Below are positions 7,079 through 15,754 of a stretch of 64,000 bases of DNA, piece by piece; positions within the stretch are counted from its first letter, which is position 1; the number at the start of each line of letters is the position of its first letter. The DNA comes from Neolewinella aquimaris (GTDB taxonomy: Bacteria > Bacteroidota > Bacteroidia > Chitinophagales > Saprospiraceae). Position numbers and translations under genes: made by a program. Under the pieces are notes generated by a model. The model did no database searches and had not been told where the DNA came from. It worked only from the letters and a program-made list of their open reading frames with translations. The stretch lies in NCBI RefSeq assembly GCF_014197245.1, contig NZ_JACIFF010000010.1, positions 111,595 through 175,594 on the forward strand, given 5' to 3'.

Positions 7079-9046
7079 GTGCGGGAGACCGACTTCATCG
7101 AGCGGAACAAGGACAAGTGGGAACGCTACGAGGAAGCCCTCAAACGTTCCGACCAGGATCCGGAATTGCTCAGTGAGTTGTACGTGCACACCACCGACGA
7201 CCTGTCGATCTCCCGCACCTTTTTCCCCAACCGGTCCGTCCGGGTCTATCTCAACGGGCTGGCGCAGCGCACCTTTCTGCGGATCTACCGCGGCCGCCGG
7301 GGGGAGTTGAGTCGTTTCCTCACGTTCTGGACCGACGAGCTGCCCCGCACCGTCTACCACAACCGTCTGCCCCTGGCCATCGCACTGGCGGTCTTCCTGC
7401 TCTCGATGCTGATCGGGATCCTGAGTTACCGTATCGATCCCGACTTCGCGGAGATGATTCTTGGGGCCGACTACGTACGCATGACCGAGGCCAACATCGC
7501 CGATGGCGACCCGATGGCGGTCTACGGATCGCAGGACGAGTTCGGCATGGCGCTGCACATCACCCTCAATAATCTTTTTGTCGCCCTGCTCACCTTCGTG
7601 GTGGGGGCCTTCTTCTGCGTGGGCAGCATTGTGATGCTGGTCCGCAACGGCGTAATGCTGGGGGTGTTCCAGTACTTCTTCTACGCCCGGGGCGACTATA
7701 GTGCTCCCGAACTCGATCCAGCCACCGGCTGGCTGCTGCGCGGACTGAGCTGGCTGCTTACGGCGGGCGGGGACGGACTGGAGAGAGTGTTCGCGACCGC
7801 CTTTTACCTCGCTTCGGGCAGCGACGTATTCCGGGAAAGCCTGCTCACCATCTGGATCCACGGCGCGCTCGAAATTAGCAGCATCGTCATCGCCGGTGGG
7901 GCGGGGATCACCATGGGCAGCGGGTTGCTCTTTCCCGATACGCTTACCCGCCTTCAGGCCTTCGGACGCTCGGCCCGGGCGGGCATCAAGATCATGCTGG
8001 GCACCGTGCCCCTCTTCATCGTTGCCGGTTTTCTGGAGGGCTACGTGACCCGGCAAACCGATCTGCCCGACGGCCTGCGCTTTGCGTTCATCCTGTTCTG
8101 TTTTCTCTTTGTGGGCTGGTACTACATCGTGTATCCGCGCACGGTGGCGAAGCGGGGGGAGCCGTCCTTGCCTGCCGGGCGGGTGTCAGTAGTGGAATCC
8201 CGGCCGCGGAAGTTCTGGACCATTCGCTCTACCGGCGAGCAACTCTCCCTGACCTTCGCCGTGCTGCGAAATAATTTGGGTCGGCTGCTTAGCGGAGCGC
8301 TGCTGCTGGCCCTGGTCTACTGCCTGCTGTCCTTTTCCTTCGGCGGGCCGGCGGAGTATCGCTACCAGTTCGTGGCCTACCTCTTCGGCGATTTCGAGAA
8401 CTTCTACGAACTCACGGCTTCCTTCGGGCGGGGGCGGGCCCTTTCCTTCAGCGTACTGGTGGCACTGGGCTTCTACGGGATGTTCCGGCTGGCCCTGGAT
8501 CTACTGTACCGGTACACCGACCTGGTGCCGACTGCCCGGTCGTCCGCACGTGAATTGCGGTTGCTGGCCGTATGCGGGTTGCTGGCGCTGGGGCTGAGTT
8601 TTAGTGGTGCCGCCGTGGCCCTGGTGGTTTTTCTCACCTTCCCTTTTCTGGTTACGCTGGGCGTGAGCGGGTACATCGGCGGACCCTCGCCGGCGGGGGT
8701 TTTCCGGATGACGTATACCAATCTGGCCGTGAGTTACGGGCTGTTTTTCCTCATCATTTTGGTGGCCTTCCCCCTCATCTACCTACTCGATACGGTGATC
8801 GGCCAGTTCTTTTTCGCCTTTCTGGATTGGATCGTGTACACGGATGCCTCCACCATCGACGCCCGCAACGTGGTGTTGCAGGCGTTCTGCTATTACTTCC
8901 TTTTCGTGCTCGTTTTCTGCAGCTGGGTGGTGGCCTTTGCCGCTTCACTCGGCACCCTACAGGAGATTGAGACTGCGGCAGAACTCCGGCAATCAATCCA
9001 AAAATTGGGGAGGAAGCGCCGGCTTCGCGGCATGGAGCGGGAGTAG
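7079..9046 (+). CDS. SpoIIM-family membrane protein with extra C-terminal membrane half
   Basis: Starts at GTG 7079 with MRETDFIERNKDKWERYEEAL, the usual beginning of Bacteroidota stage II sporulation protein M relatives. Residues 1-350 carry the SpoIIM domain with membrane helices and FFCVGSIVMLVRNGVMLGVF and WIHGALEISSIVIAGGAG motifs. Residues about 370-640 form a second multi-helix membrane region that I do not recognise; typical family members are about half this length. The family is found in non-sporulating bacteria next to RDD, DUF4129, MoxR and DUF58 genes, none of which is here. Its role is unknown. Its TAG stop is followed directly by a GC-rich intergenic motif (9047-9070). Confidence 0.82.
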   Translation: MRETDFIERNKDKWERYEEALKRSDQDPELLSELYVHTTDDLSISRTFFPNRSVRVYLNGLAQRTFLRIYRGRRGELSRFLTFWTDELPRTVYHNRLPLAIALAVFLLSMLIGILSYRIDPDFAEMILGADYVRMTEANIADGDPMAVYGSQDEFGMALHITLNNLFVALLTFVVGAFFCVGSIVMLVRNGVMLGVFQYFFYARGDYSAPELDPATGWLLRGLSWLLTAGGDGLERVFATAFYLASGSDVFRESLLTIWIHGALEISSIVIAGGAGITMGSGLLFPDTLTRLQAFGRSARAGIKIMLGTVPLFIVAGFLEGYVTRQTDLPDGLRFAFILFCFLFVGWYYIVYPRTVAKRGEPSLPAGRVSVVESRPRKFWTIRSTGEQLSLTFAVLRNNLGRLLSGALLLALVYCLLSFSFGGPAEYRYQFVAYLFGDFENFYELTASFGRGRALSFSVLVALGFYGMFRLALDLLYRYTDLVPTARSSARELRLLAVCGLLALGLSFSGAAVALVVFLTFPFLVTLGVSGYIGGPSPAGVFRMTYTNLAVSYGLFFLIILVAFPLIYLLDTVIGQFFFAFLDWIVYTDASTIDARNVVLQAFCYYFLFVLVFCSWVVAFAASLGTLQEIETAAELRQSIQKLGRKRRLRGMERE

Positions 9047-9070
9047 GGGGGCGGGGACGCGGGTGCAATG
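9047..9070 (-). repeat. Family E GC-rich motif, copy after SpoIIM gene
   Basis: Reads on the minus strand close to ATTGCACCCGCGTCCCCGCC, a variant of a motif with consensus TTGCTCCTGCGYCCCCGCC. It recurs in at least eight intergenic sites of this window. It abuts the stop codon of the SpoIIM gene. Confidence 0.5.
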
Positions 9071-9198
9071 AAATGTGGAAATAGCCGTGCGCGGAACATT
9101 AACAAGCAAAGGTGTGGGGGCCACACTTATTTTATGGATATTTGCGGCCCTCAACTGAAAATGCGGATATTTTAGGTTCCGCTTCGCCAAAATTCTAT

Positions 9199-12189
9199 AT
9201 GAAACTACTTAATCGCCCGACTATGCATCGATTACTCGTGGTCGCACTCGTCTGCTTCACCGCTTTAGTGCAGGCACAAACGACCGTCGCCGGTACCATC
9301 ACCGACCAGGAGTCCGGCGAGCCCCTCATCGGCGCCAGTATTCTGGCCGTAGGAACATCGACCGGTACCATCACCGACTTCGACGGAGTTTACTCCCTGG
9401 AGGTTCCCGAAGGCGTGACCCAGTTGCAGTTCAGCTACACCGGCTACCCCACCGTGATCGAGAACATCAACGGTCGCACCACCATCGATCTGGCCATCCA
9501 GCCCGGTCAATTGCTCGATGAGGTAGTGGTGGTAGGCTACGGCGCGGTGAAGAAGTCGGACCTCACCGGCTCCGTCAACACCATCGACAACGAATCCTTC
9601 AACCAGGGTGCCATCGTTTCCCCCACCAACCTGATCGCGGGCAAGGTGGCCGGCGTCAACATCAGCAGCGGCAGCGGCAATCCCGGCGAAGGACCCACGG
9701 TACGCATCCGGGGCGGTACCTCCATCAACGCCAGCAACGACCCCCTCTACGTGATCGACGGCGTGCCCCTTGCGAACGACGGCGTTGCCGGAGGGCGTAG
9801 TCCCCTGAACTTCCTCAACCCCGACGACATCGCGTCCATGACCGTACTGAAGGATGCCTCTGCGGCCGCCATATACGGTTCGCGGGGCGCTAACGGTGTC
9901 ATCCTTATTACCACCAAGAAGGGCAGTTCAGGCGCCCCCTCGATCAGCTACCGCGCGGAAGGCACGGTCTCCAGCGTGATCAACCGCCAGCAGAATCTCG
10001 ACGCGGAGGCCTTCCGTAACGTGGTCACCTTCGCCGCTCCCGAACGCCTCGGGATTCTCGGCAATACTTCCACCAACTGGTTCGACGAGCTTACCCAGAC
10101 CGGCTACGGCACCCAACAGAACCTCAGCATCAGCGGTGGCGGTGAAACGAACACCTACCGGGTCTCCGCCGGCTACCAGCAACTGGAGGGCGTCCTGCGC
10201 GGAGCCGAGACCGAGCGCATCAGCCTCAACCTCAACTTCACCCAGAAGCTCTTCAGCGACAAGCTCATCGTGGGCGCCAGCATCAAGGGTGCCAACGAGA
10301 ACAACGTATTCGACCCCGGCGTCATCAACGCCGCCCTGGATTTCGATCCCACCCAACCCATCTACGATGCCGACAACACGGCCTACGCCGGCTTCTTCGA
10401 GTACGGCAACTCCCTGGCTCCCCGCAACCCGGTAAGCGCTACCGAGCAGATTAGCAACACCGGCAAAACCTACCGGGGCATCGGCAACCTCGACCTGGAA
10501 TACAAGTTTGACGACCTCATCCCCGGCCTCAGCTATAAGGCCGTCCTCGGCTTCGACGTGAACAGCGGCGAGAGCAATCGCTTCGTTCCCACCACCTTCG
10601 CTACCCTGGCCACCAACGGCTTCGTCGGTGAGTTCAACATCAACAACGCCCTGCGCACCAGCAAGCTGTTCGATACCTACCTGACCTACGCCAAGGAATT
10701 CGGCAACCAGACCGCCAGCCTGCAGGTCGGCTACTCCTACCAGGATTTTAACTTCGAAGGTCCCTCCATCCAGGGACAAAATCTTACCACCGATGCCTTT
10801 GGCACCGCCAACCCCGGAGTAGCGGAAGACATCTTCGCTTACAACAGCGTCGTGGAAAACCGCCTGATCTCCTTCTTCGGTCGCCTCAACTACAACATCG
10901 ATGAGCGCTACCTCTTCACCGCCTCCCTGCGCCGCGACGGATCCAGCCGCTTCGGACCCAGCAACCGTTGGGGACTCTTCCCCTCCGCCGCCCTCGCCTG
11001 GCGCATCCTGCAGGAAGACTTTGCTGCCGGCCTGAACAATACCTTCTCGGAGCTCAAGCTGCGCGTCGGCTACGGCGTAACCGGCAACCAGGATTTCGGT
11101 GACTACCTCTACCTGCCCGTGTACCAGTACAGCGACCAGCGGACCCAGTACCAGTTCGGTGATCGCTTCGTATCCACCATCCGTCCCAATGCGTACGACG
11201 AAAGCCTGAAGTGGGAGGAAACCTCCAGCATTAACGTCGGCCTCGACTTCGGCTTCTTCAACAACCGACTGAGCGGTATCGTGGAGTATTACCAAAAAAC
11301 CACCGACGACCTGATCTTTACGGTCAACGTTCCGGCGGGAACCAACCTCTCCGACCGCGTCACCACCAATATCGGCGCACTGGAAAATCAGGGCGTGGAA
11401 CTCACGCTGAATGGCGTCATCGTCGATCAGGCGAAATTCGGTCTGGACGTAACCGGCAACGTCAGCTTCCAGCAGACGGAGATCACCCGCCTGTCCGGCA
11501 GCGGCAGTGCCGATATTCAAACCGGCGGCATCGCCGGAGGGGTGGGTAACACCGTACAGCTCCTGCGCGTCGGCGCCACCCCCTACTCCTTCTACCTCTA
11601 CCAGCAGAAGTACGGCGCGGACGGACGGCCCCTCCGCGACGGCGTAGACTACAACGAAGACGGCGTAGCCAACAACCTCGACATCTACGAGGACCTCAAC
11701 GGCGACGGCGTACTCAACGACCAGGACCTCACCATCAACGAGGCCCCCATGCCCGACGTGCTGCTCGGCTTCACCGCCAACGCCCGCTACGGCAAACTGA
11801 ACCTGGGTTTCACCCTACGTGGCAACCTCGGCAACTACGTGTACAACAACGCCGCCTCCAACGGCGGCAACCTCTCCCGCATCGACCTTGGCGCCAACTA
11901 CGTAAGCAACGTACACGCCAGTGCTGTGTACACCCGCTTTGACCGCCCGCAGTACTTCAGCGATTACTACCTGGAAAGCGGCAGCTTCCTGCGCCTGGAC
12001 AACCTGACGGCAAGCTATGACTTCGGTCAGCTCGCCAATAACGCCCTCAACCTCCGGGTGTACGCAACCGCCCAGAACCTCTTCATCCTGACCAACTACA
12101 GCGGCAACGATCCGGAGGGCAACGGCATTGATAACTCCCCCTTCCCCCGCGCCCGCATCTACACCCTCGGTGCCCGCATCGGCCTGTAA
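9199..12189 (+). CDS. SusC/RagA-family TonB-linked outer membrane transporter
   Basis: From ATG 9199 the protein has 996 residues: signal peptide (MHRLLVVALVCFTALVQAQ region), a carboxypeptidase-D-like beta domain (VAGTITDQESGEPLIGASI), the SusC plug signature VVVGYGAVKKSDLTGSV, the plug motif GVILITTKKG, and a 22-strand-type barrel ending in ARIYTLGARIGL. It would import oligosaccharides across the outer membrane with the SusD partner 49 bases downstream. The start at 9199 was preferred over the upstream frame because it gives a clean signal peptide; ATG 9223 is possible. First gene of the galactan locus. Confidence 0.96.
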   Translation: MKLLNRPTMHRLLVVALVCFTALVQAQTTVAGTITDQESGEPLIGASILAVGTSTGTITDFDGVYSLEVPEGVTQLQFSYTGYPTVIENINGRTTIDLAIQPGQLLDEVVVVGYGAVKKSDLTGSVNTIDNESFNQGAIVSPTNLIAGKVAGVNISSGSGNPGEGPTVRIRGGTSINASNDPLYVIDGVPLANDGVAGGRSPLNFLNPDDIASMTVLKDASAAAIYGSRGANGVILITTKKGSSGAPSISYRAEGTVSSVINRQQNLDAEAFRNVVTFAAPERLGILGNTSTNWFDELTQTGYGTQQNLSISGGGETNTYRVSAGYQQLEGVLRGAETERISLNLNFTQKLFSDKLIVGASIKGANENNVFDPGVINAALDFDPTQPIYDADNTAYAGFFEYGNSLAPRNPVSATEQISNTGKTYRGIGNLDLEYKFDDLIPGLSYKAVLGFDVNSGESNRFVPTTFATLATNGFVGEFNINNALRTSKLFDTYLTYAKEFGNQTASLQVGYSYQDFNFEGPSIQGQNLTTDAFGTANPGVAEDIFAYNSVVENRLISFFGRLNYNIDERYLFTASLRRDGSSRFGPSNRWGLFPSAALAWRILQEDFAAGLNNTFSELKLRVGYGVTGNQDFGDYLYLPVYQYSDQRTQYQFGDRFVSTIRPNAYDESLKWEETSSINVGLDFGFFNNRLSGIVEYYQKTTDDLIFTVNVPAGTNLSDRVTTNIGALENQGVELTLNGVIVDQAKFGLDVTGNVSFQQTEITRLSGSGSADIQTGGIAGGVGNTVQLLRVGATPYSFYLYQQKYGADGRPLRDGVDYNEDGVANNLDIYEDLNGDGVLNDQDLTINEAPMPDVLLGFTANARYGKLNLGFTLRGNLGNYVYNNAASNGGNLSRIDLGANYVSNVHASAVYTRFDRPQYFSDYYLESGSFLRLDNLTASYDFGQLANNALNLRVYATAQNLFILTNYSGNDPEGNGIDNSPFPRARIYTLGARIGL

Positions 12190-12238
12190 CCAAATCAACA
12201 AACCAACCGCCCCGCCCCGGGCGACAACCATAAAAATT

Positions 12239-13807
12239 ATGCAATACCGAGCACTTTTGCTGCTTTTCCTCGGACTCGCTCTTTCGGCCTGTACCGACCT
12301 CGAGTTGCTGCCCCAGGACAAGGCCGACCCCAATGCGGTCCTGAGTGAGGAAGAGAACTACGAGTCATTTCTCGCCCGCATTTATGCCGGACTTTCCGTG
12401 ACCGGTCAGCAGGGACCCGCCGGCGCTTCCGACATCGCCAGCCTCGACGAGGGTTTCTCCAACTACCTGCGGCAGTACTGGCAACTCCAGGAGCTGCCTA
12501 CGGAGTCCTCCGTGATTGCCTGGGGCGACGCCGGCCTGCCCGAGCTCATCTACCAGTCCTGGACCAGCGACAACCAGTTCATCCGGGCCATCTACTACCG
12601 CATCTTCTTCCAGGTGAGCATCGCCAACGAGTTCCTGCGCGAGACCACCCCCGAGCGGTTGGACTCACGCGGCATCCGGGAAGGATTCCGGCCAACGGTG
12701 GAAGGCTTTCGTGCCGAAGCCCGCTTCCTGCGCGCCCTCTCATACTGGCACGGGATCGACATGTTCGGCGACGTGATCTTCTATACCGAGGAGGATGGAA
12801 TCGGCGGCAGCCCGCCCGCCCAGCGATCGCGCGCCGAGGTGTTCGCCTTCATCGAGTCGGAGCTGTCCGCCATCGAGAACCAACTGCCGGCCATCGGGGC
12901 GGCGGAATACGGACGGGCCGACCGCGGAGCCCTCTACATGCTCCAGGCCAAACTCTACCAGAATGCCGAAGTGTACACCGGCCAGGAGCGCAACGGTGAA
13001 GCCGTAGCGGCACTGGAAAAAATCATCGACTCCGGTGCATATAGCCTGGAGGAAGAGTACGCCGACCTGTTCAAGGCGGACAACCATACCTCGAACGAAC
13101 TCATCTGGACCATCACCTTCGACGGGGACAACACCCAGGGATTTGGTGGCCTTACCTACCTGACCCACGCCCCCGTCGGCGGCAGCATGAATCCCGAAGA
13201 CTACGGCATCAACGGCGGCTGGTTCGGACTGCGCACGACGAAGGCCCTGGTCAACAAATTCCCCGACGTAACGGGTGAAGCCGACGAGCGCGCCATTTTC
13301 TACACCGACGGCCAGAGCCTCGAAATCGACAACATCTCCGAATTTACCCAGGGCTACGCCGTACCGAAGTACACCAACGTGACGAGCGATGGCGTAGTGG
13401 GCAGCGACCCCCGCTTTGCCGATACCGACTTCCCCATGTTCCGCCTCGGCGATGCCTACCTCATGTACGCCGAAAGCGTGCTGCGCGGTGGCGGCGGTAG
13501 CCGGGACCGGGCCCTCGAACTGGTCAATGCGCTGCGCGAGCGGGCCTACAACGGCACGGCCGGCAACATTACCGACGCCGACCTGACGCTCGACTTCATC
13601 CTCGACGAACGCGCCCGCGAACTCTACTGGGAAGCCCACCGCCGTACCGACCTTATTCGCTTCGACTCCTTCTCCACCAACGGCGTCTGGCCCTGGAAGG
13701 GTGGCATACCCGAAGGCCGCACTACATCGGCTATCTATAATCTGTACCCCATCCCCTCCTCCGAGATTCTCTCCAACCCTAACCTCCGCCAGACCGAAGG
13801 CTACTAA
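12239..13807 (+). CDS. SusD/RagB-family glycan-binding lipoprotein
   Basis: A 522-residue surface lipoprotein (signal with LALSAC, Cys 18) of the RagB/SusD family. Supporting segments are the helical TPR-like N half (AEARFLRALSYWHGIDMFGDV, a family hallmark), the MFRLGDAYLMYAESVLRGG motif and the C-terminal LDFILDERARELYWEAHRRTDLIRFDSF region. It forms the lid on the preceding SusC barrel and binds the glycan. The ATG at 12239 was chosen for its lipoprotein signal; earlier in-frame codons overlap the susC 3' end and carry no signal. Confidence 0.96.
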   Translation: MQYRALLLLFLGLALSACTDLELLPQDKADPNAVLSEEENYESFLARIYAGLSVTGQQGPAGASDIASLDEGFSNYLRQYWQLQELPTESSVIAWGDAGLPELIYQSWTSDNQFIRAIYYRIFFQVSIANEFLRETTPERLDSRGIREGFRPTVEGFRAEARFLRALSYWHGIDMFGDVIFYTEEDGIGGSPPAQRSRAEVFAFIESELSAIENQLPAIGAAEYGRADRGALYMLQAKLYQNAEVYTGQERNGEAVAALEKIIDSGAYSLEEEYADLFKADNHTSNELIWTITFDGDNTQGFGGLTYLTHAPVGGSMNPEDYGINGGWFGLRTTKALVNKFPDVTGEADERAIFYTDGQSLEIDNISEFTQGYAVPKYTNVTSDGVVGSDPRFADTDFPMFRLGDAYLMYAESVLRGGGGSRDRALELVNALRERAYNGTAGNITDADLTLDFILDERARELYWEAHRRTDLIRFDSFSTNGVWPWKGGIPEGRTTSAIYNLYPIPSSEILSNPNLRQTEGY

Positions 13808-13819
13808 AACCAAACCACC

Positions 13820-15691
13820 ATGCAAACGAAGCAATTAACGAGCTGGCTGTTCCTCCTGCTGATGGTAGCCCTTACCGGCTGTGAACGCGAGGAAATCGAC
13901 ATCGCCGCCAATACCGACTTTCCGCCGGCCATCCTTTCTTCCACTCCCTCCGCCAACGGCCGGGTAGTCGCAGGAGATTTTGACGTGCGCGTCGTCTTCG
14001 CCGATGGCAGCATCTCGCCCCTGCAGTCCGCTACGGTAACCCTCATGGACTCCGCGATGAACGTGCTCGCCACCGCCGACCAACCACTCAGCGGCATCCA
14101 GGACTCGGTCGTCATCGAAGGATCGACCTTCAACGCCGCCAGCCTCGGTGTAGGGGTGTACAATATGTCCATCAGCGTCACCGATACGAAGGGACAAACC
14201 ACGACCCAGGATTTCTCCTTCGAGATCAGTAACCTGCCGTACCCCGCCAACCATGACAACATCTTCATCGCTGGTGGCTTCAACGGCTGGGGTGCCGATG
14301 CGCTCACGTTGGTGTCCGATCACATCTGGGAGATCCAGAACGTAGACCTGCAGGGCGAAGCCTGGAAACTCAAAAACTGCGCCGACTGGTGCGATGAAGA
14401 CTGGGGCGACGCCCAGTGCAACGGTTTCATGGTCTCCAACTTCGCCGACGGCGGCAACGGCGACACCAACTGCGGCAACACCGGACTGGTCAACATCCGC
14501 TTCAACGACCAGACGCTGAGCTACAGCGTCATGCCGGCCGTTAGCTACGCCTCCAACTCCATGAGCCTCTACCTGCTCGGTACCTTCAACACCTTCCAGG
14601 GTGGTGAGTACCAGTTTCAATTGGTCGACGACAACCGCTGGGTACTGGATGAAGTACTGCTTGCCCCGGGTGACCAGTTCAAAATGGCCGAGATGCCCGA
14701 CTTCCAGGGGATCAACTACGGCGACGACGAGAACGACGGCACGGCCGAACGCTACGGCAGCAACATCGTCCTGCCCGCTACCGCCACCGAAGGGTACTAC
14801 CGCATCGACTTCAACGACCGCTCGCTGGCCTACGAACTTACCTTCCTCCGCGCCGCGGCACCGGAAAGCGTGGGCATCCTCGGTGATGCTACCCCCACCG
14901 GTTGGGACTCCGACACCGACATGACCGACGAAGGCAACGGCGTCTACACCACCACCATCGAACTGATCGACGGCACCGTGAAATTCCGCGCCAACGACGC
15001 TTGGGATCTCAGCTGGGGCGGCACCGAATTCCCCACCGGTACGGCCGTGGTCGGAGGTGGCGACATCCCCGTCACTGCGGGTACCTACAAGGTCACCCTC
15101 GACATCACTAACCTGACCTACTCCTTCGTGGTAGATTCCGGCATCGGCAGCATTGGCCTCGTGGGCGACGCTACTCCCGGCGGCTGGGACAACGATACCC
15201 CCTTCACGAAAAACGACGACGGCACCTGGTCGGCACTCATCGGACTCGGCAACGGCAACGCGAAGTTCCGCGCCGACGGCAACTGGGACGTCAACTGGGG
15301 CGGCAGCGACTTCCCCTCCGGCACCGGCACCCAGGGCGGCGCCGACATTCCGGTTACCGCGGGCATCTACCTCGTTACGCTCGACCCCGTTTCCGGTGAG
15401 TATTCCTTCGCTCCGGCTACCATCGGTTTGATCGGTGATTCTACTCCCGGTGGCTGGGATGCGGATACGGATCTGACGCTCAATCCGGATGTAATGGGTG
15501 AGGTGAAGGGCGAGGTCACGCTCACCGCCGGAGCAGCGAAGTTCCGGGCCAACGATGCGTGGGACTACGACTGGGGCGGCAGCGACTTCCCCTCCGGCAC
15601 CGCCACCTTCAAGGGCGGGGACATTCCCGTTACCGCCGGTACCTACACCGTCAAATTCAACGTAAACACCCTGGCGTACAGCTTCGAGTAA
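13820..15691 (+). CDS. SusE/SusF-like surface glycan-binding lipoprotein with three tandem modules
   Basis: A 623-residue lipoprotein (ALTGC, Cys 21) in the SusE position, 12 bases after susD. Residues about 25-130 look like an Ig-like SusE domain. A module around IFIAGGFNGWGADALT follows, and the C-terminal half holds three close repeats of about 90 residues that each begin GDATPxGWDxDT and end in WGGxxFPxGTxxxxGGDIPVTAG (about 350-440, 444-533, 534-623). These match the SusF/DUF5019-type carbohydrate-binding fold. The repeats are also visible at DNA level, pointing to recent duplication. Its likely job is to hold galactan at the cell surface. Confidence 0.9.
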   Translation: MQTKQLTSWLFLLLMVALTGCEREEIDIAANTDFPPAILSSTPSANGRVVAGDFDVRVVFADGSISPLQSATVTLMDSAMNVLATADQPLSGIQDSVVIEGSTFNAASLGVGVYNMSISVTDTKGQTTTQDFSFEISNLPYPANHDNIFIAGGFNGWGADALTLVSDHIWEIQNVDLQGEAWKLKNCADWCDEDWGDAQCNGFMVSNFADGGNGDTNCGNTGLVNIRFNDQTLSYSVMPAVSYASNSMSLYLLGTFNTFQGGEYQFQLVDDNRWVLDEVLLAPGDQFKMAEMPDFQGINYGDDENDGTAERYGSNIVLPATATEGYYRIDFNDRSLAYELTFLRAAAPESVGILGDATPTGWDSDTDMTDEGNGVYTTTIELIDGTVKFRANDAWDLSWGGTEFPTGTAVVGGGDIPVTAGTYKVTLDITNLTYSFVVDSGIGSIGLVGDATPGGWDNDTPFTKNDDGTWSALIGLGNGNAKFRADGNWDVNWGGSDFPSGTGTQGGADIPVTAGIYLVTLDPVSGEYSFAPATIGLIGDSTPGGWDADTDLTLNPDVMGEVKGEVTLTAGAAKFRANDAWDYDWGGSDFPSGTATFKGGDIPVTAGTYTVKFNVNTLAYSFE

Positions 15692-15712
15692 GCCGTGGTA
15701 AACCAGACCACA

Positions 15713-15750
15713 CGGGCACGTTTCTTCAGATGCGTGCCCGTTTTTTGTTT
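15713..15750 (+). terminator. Rho-independent terminator after the SusE/F-like gene
   Basis: Perfect 8-bp stem CGGGCACG (15713-15720) with CGTGCCCG (15733-15740), a 12-base loop and the tail TTTTTTGTTT. It ends only five bases before the ATG of the next gene. Confidence 0.85.
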
Positions 15751-15754
15751 CCCC

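Noticed and set aside
9928..11520. Open frame of 530 codons on the minus strand inside the SusC gene
   Set aside because: Shadow of a strongly supported SusC gene; translation is Val/Gly/Glu-rich without any motif.
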